Source: Mucilaginibacter sp. SMC90
GTDB taxonomy: Bacteria > Bacteroidota > Bacteroidia > Sphingobacteriales > Sphingobacteriaceae
Assembly (NCBI RefSeq): GCF_022811725.1
Contig: NZ_CP094527.1
Span: forward strand, 5,952,001-6,016,000
DNA length: 64,000 nucleotides
Reading direction: 5' to 3'
The notes below the pieces were generated by a model. That model saw nothing but the letters and a program-made list of their open reading frames with translations, searched no databases and was not told where the DNA came from. The translations under genes and the position numbers were made by a program. Shown here in pieces: positions 35,370 through 43,341 of this stretch (positions are counted from its first letter, which is position 1; every line of letters begins with the position of its first letter).

Positions 35370-35735
35370 ATGAAAAGAAAATTTTTTACTACTACCCTAT
35401 TGGTAAGCTGCTTTATGATCTGCCTTGCGGCTATAGCTGATTTAAACGGTAAATGGGCAGGTAAGCTGGTTACAAGCGACGGCCAGGAATACCCGTTATT
35501 ATATAATTTTAAGGTTGATGGCGATAAACTGACAGGTACAGCGTTAACCCCGGAAGGTGATGTTGATATAAAAGAAGGCAAAACCAACGGCACCGACTTT
35601 TCATTTACGGTAGCAACCAGCGGTATCACAATCCCACATACAGGTAAATTCCTGGGCGATTCGATCAGCGTTGAACTGGATATCAACGGATCAAAAAGCA
35701 GTTCTGTATTGAAAAGACCAGTTGATAAGAAATAA
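35370..35735 (+). CDS. Small secreted beta-rich protein, paralogue 2 of 3
   Basis: 121 residues; signal sequence to about residue 21 (FMICLAAIA). The domain follows the same plan as its neighbours: ADLNGKWAGKLVTSDGQEYP, LLYNFKVDGDKLTGTALTP, GDVDIKEGKTNGTDFSFTVA, IPHTGKFLGDSISVELDING and a basic end LKRPVDKK. It is closest to paralogue 1 in the central YNF.xDGDKLTGTA block. Ends upstream of a strong terminator. Confidence 0.85.
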   Translation: MKRKFFTTTLLVSCFMICLAAIADLNGKWAGKLVTSDGQEYPLLYNFKVDGDKLTGTALTPEGDVDIKEGKTNGTDFSFTVATSGITIPHTGKFLGDSISVELDINGSKSSSVLKRPVDKK

Positions 35736-35853
35736 ACTTACAATAACACCATAGTCATGCCGTACTTGTTTCGGCACCAATGCTAAGCGGCCTTGTATGG
35801 TGCGCCTGCTTGTGGGATCCTGAAAAAAGGCCAGAATAACCTCTTTTATAAAA

Positions 35854-35890
35854 GAAAAACCTTACCCATCAGTAAGGTTTTTCTTTTTTT
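35854..35890 (+). terminator. Intrinsic terminator between paralogues 2 and 3
   Basis: GAAAAACCTTAC (35854-35865) pairs with GTAAGGTTTTTC (35872-35883), followed by TTTTTTT. Perfect 12-bp stem. Confidence 0.92.
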
Positions 35891-35964
35891 AATAAACTTA
35901 AAGGCAACAAAATTGTATATAGTTTAAATTACTCCTATAGATATCTGCTTAAACTATATCAACA

Positions 35965-36321
35965 ATGAAAAAAGAGTTCCTGGCGATTGGTGCGTTTGTT
36001 ATCATTACCGCATTTAGTTTTATTTCGATGGCCGATATCAACGGCAAATGGATAGGTTCGTTAAAGCTTCCCGGCGATGATCATTTTCCCTTAAGTTATA
36101 CTTTTAAGATAGACAGCGGTAAACTTACCGGCATGGCTCACGCCCCCCAGGGAGATGTGGCCATTACCGATGGGATGATCAATGGCGACAATTTTTCGTT
36201 CAGTATCCCGGTGCCGGGCGGCAGCTCGCCCCATACAGGCAAAGTTTATACAGACTCCATTGGTATGAACCTGGTTTACAAAGGCCAGCATATGCACGCT
36301 ACATTGAAAAGAGATAAGTGA
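35965..36321 (+). CDS. Small secreted beta-rich protein, paralogue 3 of 3
   Basis: 118 residues; signal sequence ending near residue 24 (SFISMA). Keeps the family pattern ADINGKWIGSLKLPGDDHFP, LSYTFKIDSGKLTGMAHAP, GDVAITDGMINGDNFSFSI, SPHTGKVYTDSIGMNLVYKG and the ALKR-like end TLKRDK, but is the most diverged of the three (GxDGDK changed to DSGK). It has its own upstream region after a terminator, so the copies may be expressed differently. Confidence 0.82.
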   Translation: MKKEFLAIGAFVIITAFSFISMADINGKWIGSLKLPGDDHFPLSYTFKIDSGKLTGMAHAPQGDVAITDGMINGDNFSFSIPVPGGSSPHTGKVYTDSIGMNLVYKGQHMHATLKRDK

Positions 36322-36350
36322 AGTCATTAGTCTTAAGTACTGAGTCTGTA

Positions 36351-36422
36351 GTTCTAAGTCGTAAGTCTTAAGCCTAAATAGGATGACTTCAAACTTTCGG
36401 CTTAAGACTTACGACTTAGAAC
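36351..36422. repeat. Perfect 24-bp inverted repeat
   Basis: Arms 36351-36374 and 36399-36422 are exactly complementary (GTTCTAAGTCGTAAGTC... / ...GACTTACGACTTAGAAC) with a 24-base loop, and further AAGTCGTAAGT-like units lie on both sides. It separates paralogue 3 from the metal-uptake operon. Confidence 0.85.
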
Positions 36423-36461
36423 TTGCGACTTAAAACTTGCGACTACCGACTTTTAAAAAAG

Positions 36462-36492
36462 TTGCTTATTAAACGCGCAGGGCTTACCTTTG
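36462..36492 (+). promoter_or_regulatory. Consensus Bacteroidota promoter, leaderless or nearly so
   Basis: TTG (36462-36464), 20 bases, then TACCTTTG (36485-36492), an exact TTG-N20-TAnnTTTG promoter. The ATG of the next gene is only 4 bp further (36497), so the transcript would start at or next to the start codon. Confidence 0.7.
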
Positions 36493-36496
36493 CGCC

Positions 36497-36868
36497 ATGC
36501 TGCAACGTATTACAGCCTATTTACTCATCTTTTCGCTGATCACGGTCAATTTCTCGCGCTTTTTCATTTTTGCGGGCTTTGAGCTGAACAGGAATTACAT
36601 TGCTACCAAGCTTTGCGAAAACAGGAACAAACCCTGGCTGCATTGCGACGGTAAATGTTACTTTGCGAAAAAGATCAAACAGGCAGAGGACAAGCAGGCC
36701 AGCGACGAAAGGCAGTCGCAAAAAAGTCTCTTTCAGGAGGTTTATGTCATCAGTTCAACTGATGTTAAATTCCACTCCAGCCTGTTGCAGGTTATTTCAA
36801 CCCCCTACACCCCAACCGTACCGGCAGATCGCCCGGCTACGATATTCCAGCCTCCGCAGTTAGGATAA
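36497..36868 (+). CDS. Small Cys-motif membrane-anchored protein of a metal-uptake operon
   Basis: 123 residues. One hydrophobic N-terminal segment (residues 5-28) is followed by KLCENRNKPWLHCDGKCYFAKKIKQAED, where Cys39, Cys50 and Cys54 with His49 form a compact candidate metal site. The rest is hydrophilic and Pro-rich. I have seen this CENxxKPxLHCxGKCYLxK pattern ahead of TonB receptors in Bacteroidota, but no function is known to me. Position before a receptor, PepSY protein and heavy-metal-binding lipoprotein suggests copper or iron handling. A consensus promoter lies right before it. Confidence 0.75.
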   Translation: MLQRITAYLLIFSLITVNFSRFFIFAGFELNRNYIATKLCENRNKPWLHCDGKCYFAKKIKQAEDKQASDERQSQKSLFQEVYVISSTDVKFHSSLLQVISTPYTPTVPADRPATIFQPPQLG

Positions 36869-37209
36869 TCATTTCATTTTTATTGGTTTTTGATTGATGG
36901 TATTTGTTGCTATATGCTTGCGTTTTTAAACGCGGAATAAGCATGGCGCATATTCAACTCACCCGGTCTACGCTTCGCTGGACCACCCTCTCTCCGGCTT
37001 TGCCGCAAAGAGGGCGAGGAAATAAGGTTTTTTTTTAATCTTTCGTTTTCCTTCCCCTCTTTACGCGAAGCGTAGAGAGGGGTGACGAGCGCAGCGATGT
37101 CGGGGTGAGTCGATACGCTGAAGAGCCACTTTGCAAGTCATCCCCGTCAATCAATCCCCCTACTCTACCCATTTTTTACACCGGGAGGCAACTCCTGTAA
37201 TACTATATA
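36869..37209. other. 341-bp gap inside the metal-uptake cluster
   Basis: Contains the second CTCACCCC repeat (36955-37110) and otherwise no gene or clear promoter; the receptor gene may still be read from the upstream promoter. Confidence 0.6.
36955..37110. repeat. CTCACCCC palindromic repeat, copy 2 of 2
   Basis: Begins CAACTCACCCGGTCTACGC and ends GATGTCGGGGTGAGT; inner arms CCCTCTCTCCGG... and CTCTTTACGCGAAGCGTAGAGAGGGG form hairpins. Same family as 24028-24168; again within a gene cluster for envelope transport. Confidence 0.75.
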
Positions 37210-39567
37210 ATGAAACGATATCTAATCCTATTTATAACTTTTATACTAATTAAAACACTGGCTTATGGCCAAACTACCATACAAGGTACTGTAACTGATG
37301 CCAACACCCATGAAGCTATTTCCGGCGCGTCAATATGCAATGCAGATGTTGCAACAGGCGCAAAACTGGGCATGACCAATACTAAAGGACATTTTAGCAT
37401 CAATGCACAGGGTATTACCAGGCTTAAATTTGCTATGGTAGGTTACAGTGCGCACATCATTGAAGTATCTGCCATAAAGGCCCAAAAGCTTGACGTTGCC
37501 TTAGAGCCTTCAACCGTCGATCTGCAACCTGTTGTTGTAACCGCCAGCCGCGAAGGACAGGCCAGGCAAGACGCTCCAATCGCCATCAGTAAGATCAATT
37601 CAACCCAAATAAAGGATACAAAAGCTACTGCCCTATACCAACTGCTTAATAAAGTTGCGGGCGTGTACATGGTGAATTTGGGTAACGAGCAGCATACTAT
37701 GGCAATCAGGCAGCCAATTACCTATAACGCTCTTTATTTATATATGGAAGATGGCGTACCTATCCGCCCTACAGGCATCTTTAACCATAATTCCCTGTAT
37801 GAAATCAACATGTCGGGCGTTAAAGATATTGAGGTGATCAAGGGACCTGCGTCATCGCTTTACGGCAGTAACTCCATTGGCGGTGCCGTTAACTTTATTA
37901 CCCAGGGGCCGCCTACAGGCTATGCAGGCAATGTTTCTGTTCAGGGTGATAATTATCATTACCGCCGCGTGGATGCCGACGGTGGTTTTACACAAGGTAA
38001 ATTTGGCTTGTATGTAGGCGGCTATGTAGCTCACCAAACCGATAGCTGGCAGGATTATTCTGATTTTGATAAGTACTCGGCCAATTTTAAAACCACTTAT
38101 GATTTCAGCGCCAAAACCAAGCTTACAACTTCCGCTGCCTACAACTATTTAAACACCCAAACTCCCGGCAGTTTAGATAGTGCCCGTTTTTACGACCGCA
38201 GTTATGGTGCCAACCAGCGTTTTACCTATCGCAAAGTAAAATCATTCCGTGCCAGCACCAGGCTGGATCATCAATGGGACGATAAAAACAGCACTTTTGT
38301 AACCCTGTTTTTCCGTGGCAACTCAACCGCGCAATTGCCAAGCTATTATATCTCTGATGTTCGTGATGCCGGTGGTGTTTACCAAAGCAGCAACGGCCAG
38401 GTAAACGATCAGAAGTTTAACAGTTATGGCTTACTGGCCCAGCACCGGGTTGATTTTGATTTCCTGCATTCGAGGTTGATAGGTGGTGTTTATATGGACG
38501 ATAGTCCGAGTTCATACTATGCCCAATACCTTGATATCACCAAAGATGTAGCTAATAACTATTACACCGGCTTTACCAATACCGGCAGATACATTGACAA
38601 CTACAAAATTAAGTTGTTTAATACAGCGGCTTATGTTCAGTATGAGATTAAACCGGTAGAAGCATTAAGGATAGTGGGCGGCTTGCGTTACGACAGGGTG
38701 CATTATAACTTTGATAACGAGATCCCTGCCGGGCAAACCAAATACAAGCAACAGGAAACCAACAATTTCAACATTGTAGCCCCTAAACTGGGCATCACCT
38801 ATAATTTTGGCAACAACAAAGGTATTTACGCCAACTACAGTGTAGGCTTCCAACCACCGGAAACCGGCGATCTGTACAGCTCGCGCCAGCTTACCCAGCT
38901 TAAACAAGCTACTTTCGATAATTACGAAGCTGGCGGCTGGTTCTCGGCTTTCAACAAAAAGTTATATTTTGAACTGAGCGTGTTTGATTTGGAAGGCCAT
39001 AACGAGATCATTAACCAGTTACTGCCCGATAATACAACGCAAAACCAAAACGCGGGTGCAACACGCCACCGCGGTATCGAGTACTCGCTTACAGTGGCCC
39101 CGGTTAAAGAGCTTACTTTTAGGTTTAGCGGCACCAACGCAAAACATACCTATGTTGAATACAGCGAGGTGACCACCAACTATACCACCGGCACCAACAC
39201 GGTAACCAACTATGACGGTAAACGTATGAACAATGCGCCGGCCTGGATTGCTAACTCCGAGCTTACTTACAAACCGCAATACCTCCCCGGTTTCAGGATA
39301 GCAACAGAGTGGCAGCACATCAACCAATACTATACCAACCCTGCCAATACCAAAACCTACTCTGGTTATGATATTTATAACCTGCGTTTAGGTTATGATG
39401 TAAAAAGCAGTGTATTAAAAGGTGCGGGCATCTGGTTCAATGTGCTTAACTTAACCAATAAGCTGTACGCAACTACGGTAACCAGCAGCCAGTACGGCGA
39501 TACTTATAATGCCGCGCCGCCGCGTACCTATACATTGGGCATCAGTTATTCATTTTCAAAATATTGA
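37210..39567 (+). CDS. TonB-dependent receptor (probable metal or metal-chelate uptake)
   Basis: 785 residues. Signal peptide to about residue 20 (TLAYGQ), carboxypeptidase-regulatory-like domain (TIQGTVTDANTHEAISGAS, 22-110), plug (about 115-235; QPVVVTASREGQARQDAPIAIS, then VKDIEVIKGPASSLYGSNSIGGAVNFI) and a 22-strand barrel ending ISYSFSKY with a terminal aromatic. It is a stand-alone receptor without SusD. The PepSY and heavy-metal-binding genes that follow argue for a metal ligand (copper or iron) rather than a glycan. Confidence 0.93.
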   Translation: MKRYLILFITFILIKTLAYGQTTIQGTVTDANTHEAISGASICNADVATGAKLGMTNTKGHFSINAQGITRLKFAMVGYSAHIIEVSAIKAQKLDVALEPSTVDLQPVVVTASREGQARQDAPIAISKINSTQIKDTKATALYQLLNKVAGVYMVNLGNEQHTMAIRQPITYNALYLYMEDGVPIRPTGIFNHNSLYEINMSGVKDIEVIKGPASSLYGSNSIGGAVNFITQGPPTGYAGNVSVQGDNYHYRRVDADGGFTQGKFGLYVGGYVAHQTDSWQDYSDFDKYSANFKTTYDFSAKTKLTTSAAYNYLNTQTPGSLDSARFYDRSYGANQRFTYRKVKSFRASTRLDHQWDDKNSTFVTLFFRGNSTAQLPSYYISDVRDAGGVYQSSNGQVNDQKFNSYGLLAQHRVDFDFLHSRLIGGVYMDDSPSSYYAQYLDITKDVANNYYTGFTNTGRYIDNYKIKLFNTAAYVQYEIKPVEALRIVGGLRYDRVHYNFDNEIPAGQTKYKQQETNNFNIVAPKLGITYNFGNNKGIYANYSVGFQPPETGDLYSSRQLTQLKQATFDNYEAGGWFSAFNKKLYFELSVFDLEGHNEIINQLLPDNTTQNQNAGATRHRGIEYSLTVAPVKELTFRFSGTNAKHTYVEYSEVTTNYTTGTNTVTNYDGKRMNNAPAWIANSELTYKPQYLPGFRIATEWQHINQYYTNPANTKTYSGYDIYNLRLGYDVKSSVLKGAGIWFNVLNLTNKLYATTVTSSQYGDTYNAAPPRTYTLGISYSFSKY

Positions 39568-39569
39568 TC

Positions 39570-41018
39570 ATGGCATCAGCAGCAATAAAAAGCAAATTTT
39601 ATAAATGGCACCGGGTACTGGGCTTAACGGCCCTTATCCCGGTGATATTCTGGACACTGAGCGGGCTTTCACACCCGTTCATGTCCAACTGGTTCAGGCC
39701 ATCGATAGCTGAAGAAGTGTTCAAGCCCCTGCCTCAAAACCAGATGAAGCCCGTGCTTAGCATTCAGCAGGTACTGGATAAAAATAACATTACTGCAATC
39801 CGCAACTTCGGATTGATAAATTTTAACCGTAATACCTTTTACCAGGTGCTGGGTAAGGATAGCGTGTATAACTATTATTCGGCAAATGATGGTGTGCTGC
39901 TAAAAGATGGCGACAGGCTCTATGCTACTTATCTCGCCCGCTATTTTACGCAGGATTCAACCTCCAGCATTAAAAAGATAGATTATCAAACAACGTTTGA
40001 TGGGCAATACCAGCCCATCAATCATCTTTTACCCGTTTGGAAGATCAGCTTTGACCGCCCGGATGGCATGGACATCTATATTGAAACCAACCAAAGCCGC
40101 ATGGGTACGTTTAACAATAACACCCGCAAAGCCTTCCTCTGGCTGTTTGAACAATTCCATACCTGGCAGTTTTTAGCTGATATTGGCGGCGATACTTTTC
40201 GTAATGTAGTGCTGCTCATTATCATGACGGCAATGCTTCTCGCTCTTATCAGTGGTTTAACTGTTTATGGTTTAATGTGGAAAAAGTTTAAATCGGTAAC
40301 TCAAAAACGTAAAGAAAATGGTAGTGACGATAAGCGCATCGTTCATCGTTACCACAGGCAAATAGGGATCATTGTTTCATTTGTGATGTTTACGTTTGTG
40401 ATCAGCGGAGCATTCCATCTTGCAGTAAAACTTCATAACACCGAAACTCCTAAACCTGATTATGGAAACGTAACTGACAGAAAGCAATTAGCTATCTCAA
40501 ACCTTCAGCTTCCTATTGCCGATAGCCTCGTTAATCGCATTGCAATAGTTAGCTTTGATGGTAACAGCTATTACCAGGTAACCGACAACAAGAAACAGAT
40601 CTCCTATTTCAATACGCTAACCGGTAAAGAGCAAATTAATGGCGACGAAGACTATGCCCGCTTCTTAAGTACTTATTACCATACCCACCAGGATCCGGAT
40701 AAGTTTTATGGCAGGGTAAAAGTTAGCCGGATAAAGCAATTTGATAACGAATACGGTTTCATTAATAAACGTTTGCCTGTTGAAAAGGTAAGTTATCCGG
40801 ACGGAAGCAATTGGTATGTTGAAACTACTTCATCAAAGCTGGCTACAAAAGTTGCAGGAATTGACAGGGCCGAAGGGCTTTCTTTTATATTTTTACACAA
40901 ATATTTTGGCATGACCTGGGCGGGCAAAGATATCCGCGATATAGTAAGCATGCTGGCCGCCTTAGGCGTGTTGGTGGTATCGCTGTTCGGGTTGGCCTCA
41001 TTTATTAAAAACAAATAA
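39570..41018 (+). CDS. PepSY-associated TM-helix membrane protein
   Basis: 482 residues from ATG 39570 (two bases after the receptor stop). Four hydrophobic helices: about 14-34, 208-235, 265-290 and 455-478, the PepSY_TM layout, starting KFYKWHRVLGLTALIPVIFWTLSGL and with paired His (HRYHRQIG, HTWQF) that could bind haem. Related proteins reduce ferric siderophores or other metal chelates in the inner membrane. Two soluble PepSY-like loops separate the helices. Tight spacing with the receptor indicates one transcript. Confidence 0.88.
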   Translation: MASAAIKSKFYKWHRVLGLTALIPVIFWTLSGLSHPFMSNWFRPSIAEEVFKPLPQNQMKPVLSIQQVLDKNNITAIRNFGLINFNRNTFYQVLGKDSVYNYYSANDGVLLKDGDRLYATYLARYFTQDSTSSIKKIDYQTTFDGQYQPINHLLPVWKISFDRPDGMDIYIETNQSRMGTFNNNTRKAFLWLFEQFHTWQFLADIGGDTFRNVVLLIIMTAMLLALISGLTVYGLMWKKFKSVTQKRKENGSDDKRIVHRYHRQIGIIVSFVMFTFVISGAFHLAVKLHNTETPKPDYGNVTDRKQLAISNLQLPIADSLVNRIAIVSFDGNSYYQVTDNKKQISYFNTLTGKEQINGDEDYARFLSTYYHTHQDPDKFYGRVKVSRIKQFDNEYGFINKRLPVEKVSYPDGSNWYVETTSSKLATKVAGIDRAEGLSFIFLHKYFGMTWAGKDIRDIVSMLAALGVLVVSLFGLASFIKNK

Positions 41019-41021
41019 TCA

Positions 41022-41243
41022 ATGAAAAAAAGCTTTATCATTTTGGCTTTGGCCAGCCTCGCGCTGGGCGCCTGCAACAGTGCGGTTAAGAGCACCAACA
41101 AAACCGACAGTACTGCTACTGTAAAGAAAAAAGGCAAATATACCTGCACCATGCACCCTGATCTTACGTTTGATAAACCCGGCACCTGCCCTAAATGCGG
41201 TATGGCTTTGGTTGAAAGGGATACCACGGAAGATAAGAAGTAA
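41022..41243 (+). CDS. Heavy-metal-binding-domain lipoprotein
   Basis: 73 residues. The lipobox LALGAC gives lipid Cys18; after a Thr/Lys-rich linker comes YTCTMHPDLTFDKPGTCPKCGMALV, the heavy-metal-binding (HMBD) motif with Cys, Met, His and a CPKCGM knuckle. Such domains occur at the ends of copper efflux proteins and in P-type ATPases; as a free lipoprotein it probably buffers or delivers copper in the periplasm. It is the last gene of the operon, 3 bp after the PepSY gene. Confidence 0.92.
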   Translation: MKKSFIILALASLALGACNSAVKSTNKTDSTATVKKKGKYTCTMHPDLTFDKPGTCPKCGMALVERDTTEDKK

Positions 41244-41270
41244 CTAATTACCTCTGAACTTCTTAACAAC

Positions 41271-41363
41271 GTCATTGCGAGGTACGAAGCAATCCCCAAG
41301 TAGCCGAGCGGCTATGCACATCCGCCCTGTAAAGTCGGGGATTGCTTCGTACCTCGCAATGAC
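41271..41363. repeat. GTCATTG palindromic repeat, copy 5 of 5
   Basis: GTCATTGCGAGGTACGAAGC (41271-41290) is the exact reverse complement of GCTTCGTACCTCGCAATGAC at the right end; inner AATCCCC / GGGGATT extends the stem. Confidence 0.92.
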
Positions 41364-41385
41364 GCTTTTTTTGCTTTACGTATTA

Positions 41386-41494
41386 TCTTGCGCACGTTTT
41401 CAACGTGTACTTAATGCAGGCTGGCGATTGTATCGCCAGTATATTACGTTACAAACGTAAGCCCATATTAAGTCCTCGTTAAAAACGAGCGCAA
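41386..41494. repeat. Multi-hairpin repeat, family 2, copy 2
   Basis: Chain of hairpins including CACGTTTTCAACGTG, CTGGCGATTGTATCGCCAG, TTACGTTACAAACGTAA and CTCGTTAAAAACGAG. Related to 6063-6168 and again next to a GTCATTG copy, in opposite order. Confidence 0.7.
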
Positions 41495-41584
41495 TTTTTA
41501 TTTGCTTTCACCCTCCCTAAAAACAAACACAACAAATATCCCGTTATACCCCTTGTTACAAATAATTCATTAATTTTGGCGCTG

Positions 41585-41878
41585 ATGAAAAAGGTGGAAG
41601 TATTAAAAATGATCGACTTGGTTGAAGAGATCAAGAAACTTGATGAACTTATACAGCAAAGTCGTAAGAAAAAAACTTCTGACTTTGTGATCAATCAGTA
41701 TGAGGCAAAAAAGCTTAAGCTCATTGGGTCCACCATTACCGAATTGGCTTCCGCCCCTATTCAGTCTGTAGAAAGCTATCATCTTATCCAGAAGATATTG
41801 AATAAATATTATCCTTCTATATCTGAAAATAACCTGCTTAACGACGATGATATCAGCAAGATAGCAACTGCTATTTGA
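41585..41878 (+). CDS. Small helical protein, unknown function
   Basis: 97 residues from ATG 41585 (a TTG nine bases upstream is possible). The first half is a strongly helical, coiled-coil-like stretch (VLKMIDLVEEIKKLDELIQQSRKK), the second half is amphipathic with ESYHLIQKILNKYYPSI. No signal or membrane segment. Not recognised; convergent with the DUF3179 gene 15 bp away. Confidence 0.65.
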   Translation: MKKVEVLKMIDLVEEIKKLDELIQQSRKKKTSDFVINQYEAKKLKLIGSTITELASAPIQSVESYHLIQKILNKYYPSISENNLLNDDDISKIATAI

Positions 41879-41893
41879 TTAAGAATGCTTATT

Positions 41894-43132
41894 TCAAAAA
41901 GGCGGGTAAATAGATGCCGTTTGCTCTAACGACTCATCGCCTTTCCAGAATGTTGTACCAGGATGAAAATGCTTCCATGAATGCCAGTACTCCTGGTAAG
42001 CCTGTATTTTAGCAAGACGCTGACCTTTCTGCGCGCCGGTTAAGCATAAACCGTCCCAATCCCAAACCGAAGCTGTTTCTTCATCGGTAAGCATGCCTTT
42101 ATCATCCAGTTTAAAATGAAGGTTTTTACCACTTACTGACGTATTCCAGGCGTGATAGCTAAGGCTATCCTTTTCAATAGCAATCAGCAGCGCATTTTTG
42201 TTCAACTCATCATTCAGCAAGCGTTTTGCGTACATATGGCGCCAATCATAAGCTTTGGCTTTCCCGTTTATGATCACGCCAATTACCCAGCTTTTGCGCA
42301 TCAGGGAATCTTTGTTTTTTATGGTACTGTCACGGTCAACAGCCTGAACACGATCATAGTTTTTCAGGTCGGCGTAATCGGAAGTATATAACCTGTCAGG
42401 TTGTAAGATCAATGTTTCGGGATGTTTTTGTAACCAGGCGGCAAGAGTTAGTTGTTCATAGGGCAATTCTGCAAGCTGCTTTCCTTTAAGTTCGCCTACG
42501 GCAGCGTTGCCTGTAGCCTGGTACCACCAGGTTTTTGTGCTTTCATCTTCAATAATAGCATTATAGTGCCTTGCGCCTACCAGTCTGAAATTTTGCCTTA
42601 CCCCGTTAATAACAGGGCTGTAAACTCGTCCTGTACGGCACATGGTACAATAAGTAACCAAAACAGGTTTGCTGCCAACATCATCCTGCAGTTTATGATG
42701 ATAACCCAGGTAAATGAGCGGATAGGCTTTAGCCACTCCGTTATTTACTACGCCAACCACCAGATAGCTTAACGGCACCCGGTTACGTAAACCGTTTGCA
42801 AAAACAGCTTTTTCAGTTTCTTTAAACATGGTTTCGGCTTTGTACATATAATCAGTTATATAAAAACTGCCTAAACAAAGCACAAAAACAGCTGTCTTGA
42901 TAACCTTTTGTTTGAAGGTATTTTTGGTATAAAATTTAAACAAGTACCAAACAATAAACAACAGCCCGATAAAACGTAAAGGGGTTATCACCTTTTCGAG
43001 ATAATAGCAAACGGTTATGGCATTCAAATCCTGACTGCCGGGAAAAGGCATTAACAGGTAAGCATGAATAAGACCCGGCACTACCAGCAGGATAATGCCT
43101 ATCCAGAATATTTTAGCACTGTTCCATCTCAT
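41894..43132 (-). CDS. DUF3179 domain membrane protein
   Basis: 412 residues. Three N-terminal hydrophobic segments (about 8-28, 48-66, 77-93), then the DUF3179 domain with VGVVNNGVAKAYPLIYLGYHHKL, VLVTYCTMCRTGRVYSP and the WWYQATGNAAVGELKGKQL block. The CxxC (TYCTMC) is the family hallmark and may hold metal or a redox pair. Function unknown; often near copper or redox genes. Confidence 0.9.
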   Translation of the reverse strand: MRWNSAKIFWIGIILLVVPGLIHAYLLMPFPGSQDLNAITVCYYLEKVITPLRFIGLLFIVWYLFKFYTKNTFKQKVIKTAVFVLCLGSFYITDYMYKAETMFKETEKAVFANGLRNRVPLSYLVVGVVNNGVAKAYPLIYLGYHHKLQDDVGSKPVLVTYCTMCRTGRVYSPVINGVRQNFRLVGARHYNAIIEDESTKTWWYQATGNAAVGELKGKQLAELPYEQLTLAAWLQKHPETLILQPDRLYTSDYADLKNYDRVQAVDRDSTIKNKDSLMRKSWVIGVIINGKAKAYDWRHMYAKRLLNDELNKNALLIAIEKDSLSYHAWNTSVSGKNLHFKLDDKGMLTDEETASVWDWDGLCLTGAQKGQRLAKIQAYQEYWHSWKHFHPGTTFWKGDESLEQTASIYPPF

Positions 43133-43315
43133 GCTTATTCAATAAATCTTGAGCAATGGGCTTAATCTCAATAAGTTTATAATCGGTTTATAATTTCCTA
43201 ATTTATAAAAATTTACAAATACAAAAAATTATCTCCGAAATAAAAATTCATTGATCATTGCAGTGCGCCCTTTAAATTTTACTTTTTACTTACCGGCCGT
43301 AGCCGGTACAGTCAT

Positions 43316-43323
43316 TAAATTTG
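43316..43323 (+). promoter_or_regulatory. Candidate -7 element of the DsbA-like gene
   Basis: TAAATTTG, exact TAnnTTTG, 18 bp before the ATG. A GC-rich palindrome ACCGGCCGTAGCCGGT lies just upstream where the -33 box would be; no TTG is seen. Confidence 0.4.
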
Positions 43324-43341
43324 TTTAAACATTAAAAAGAG

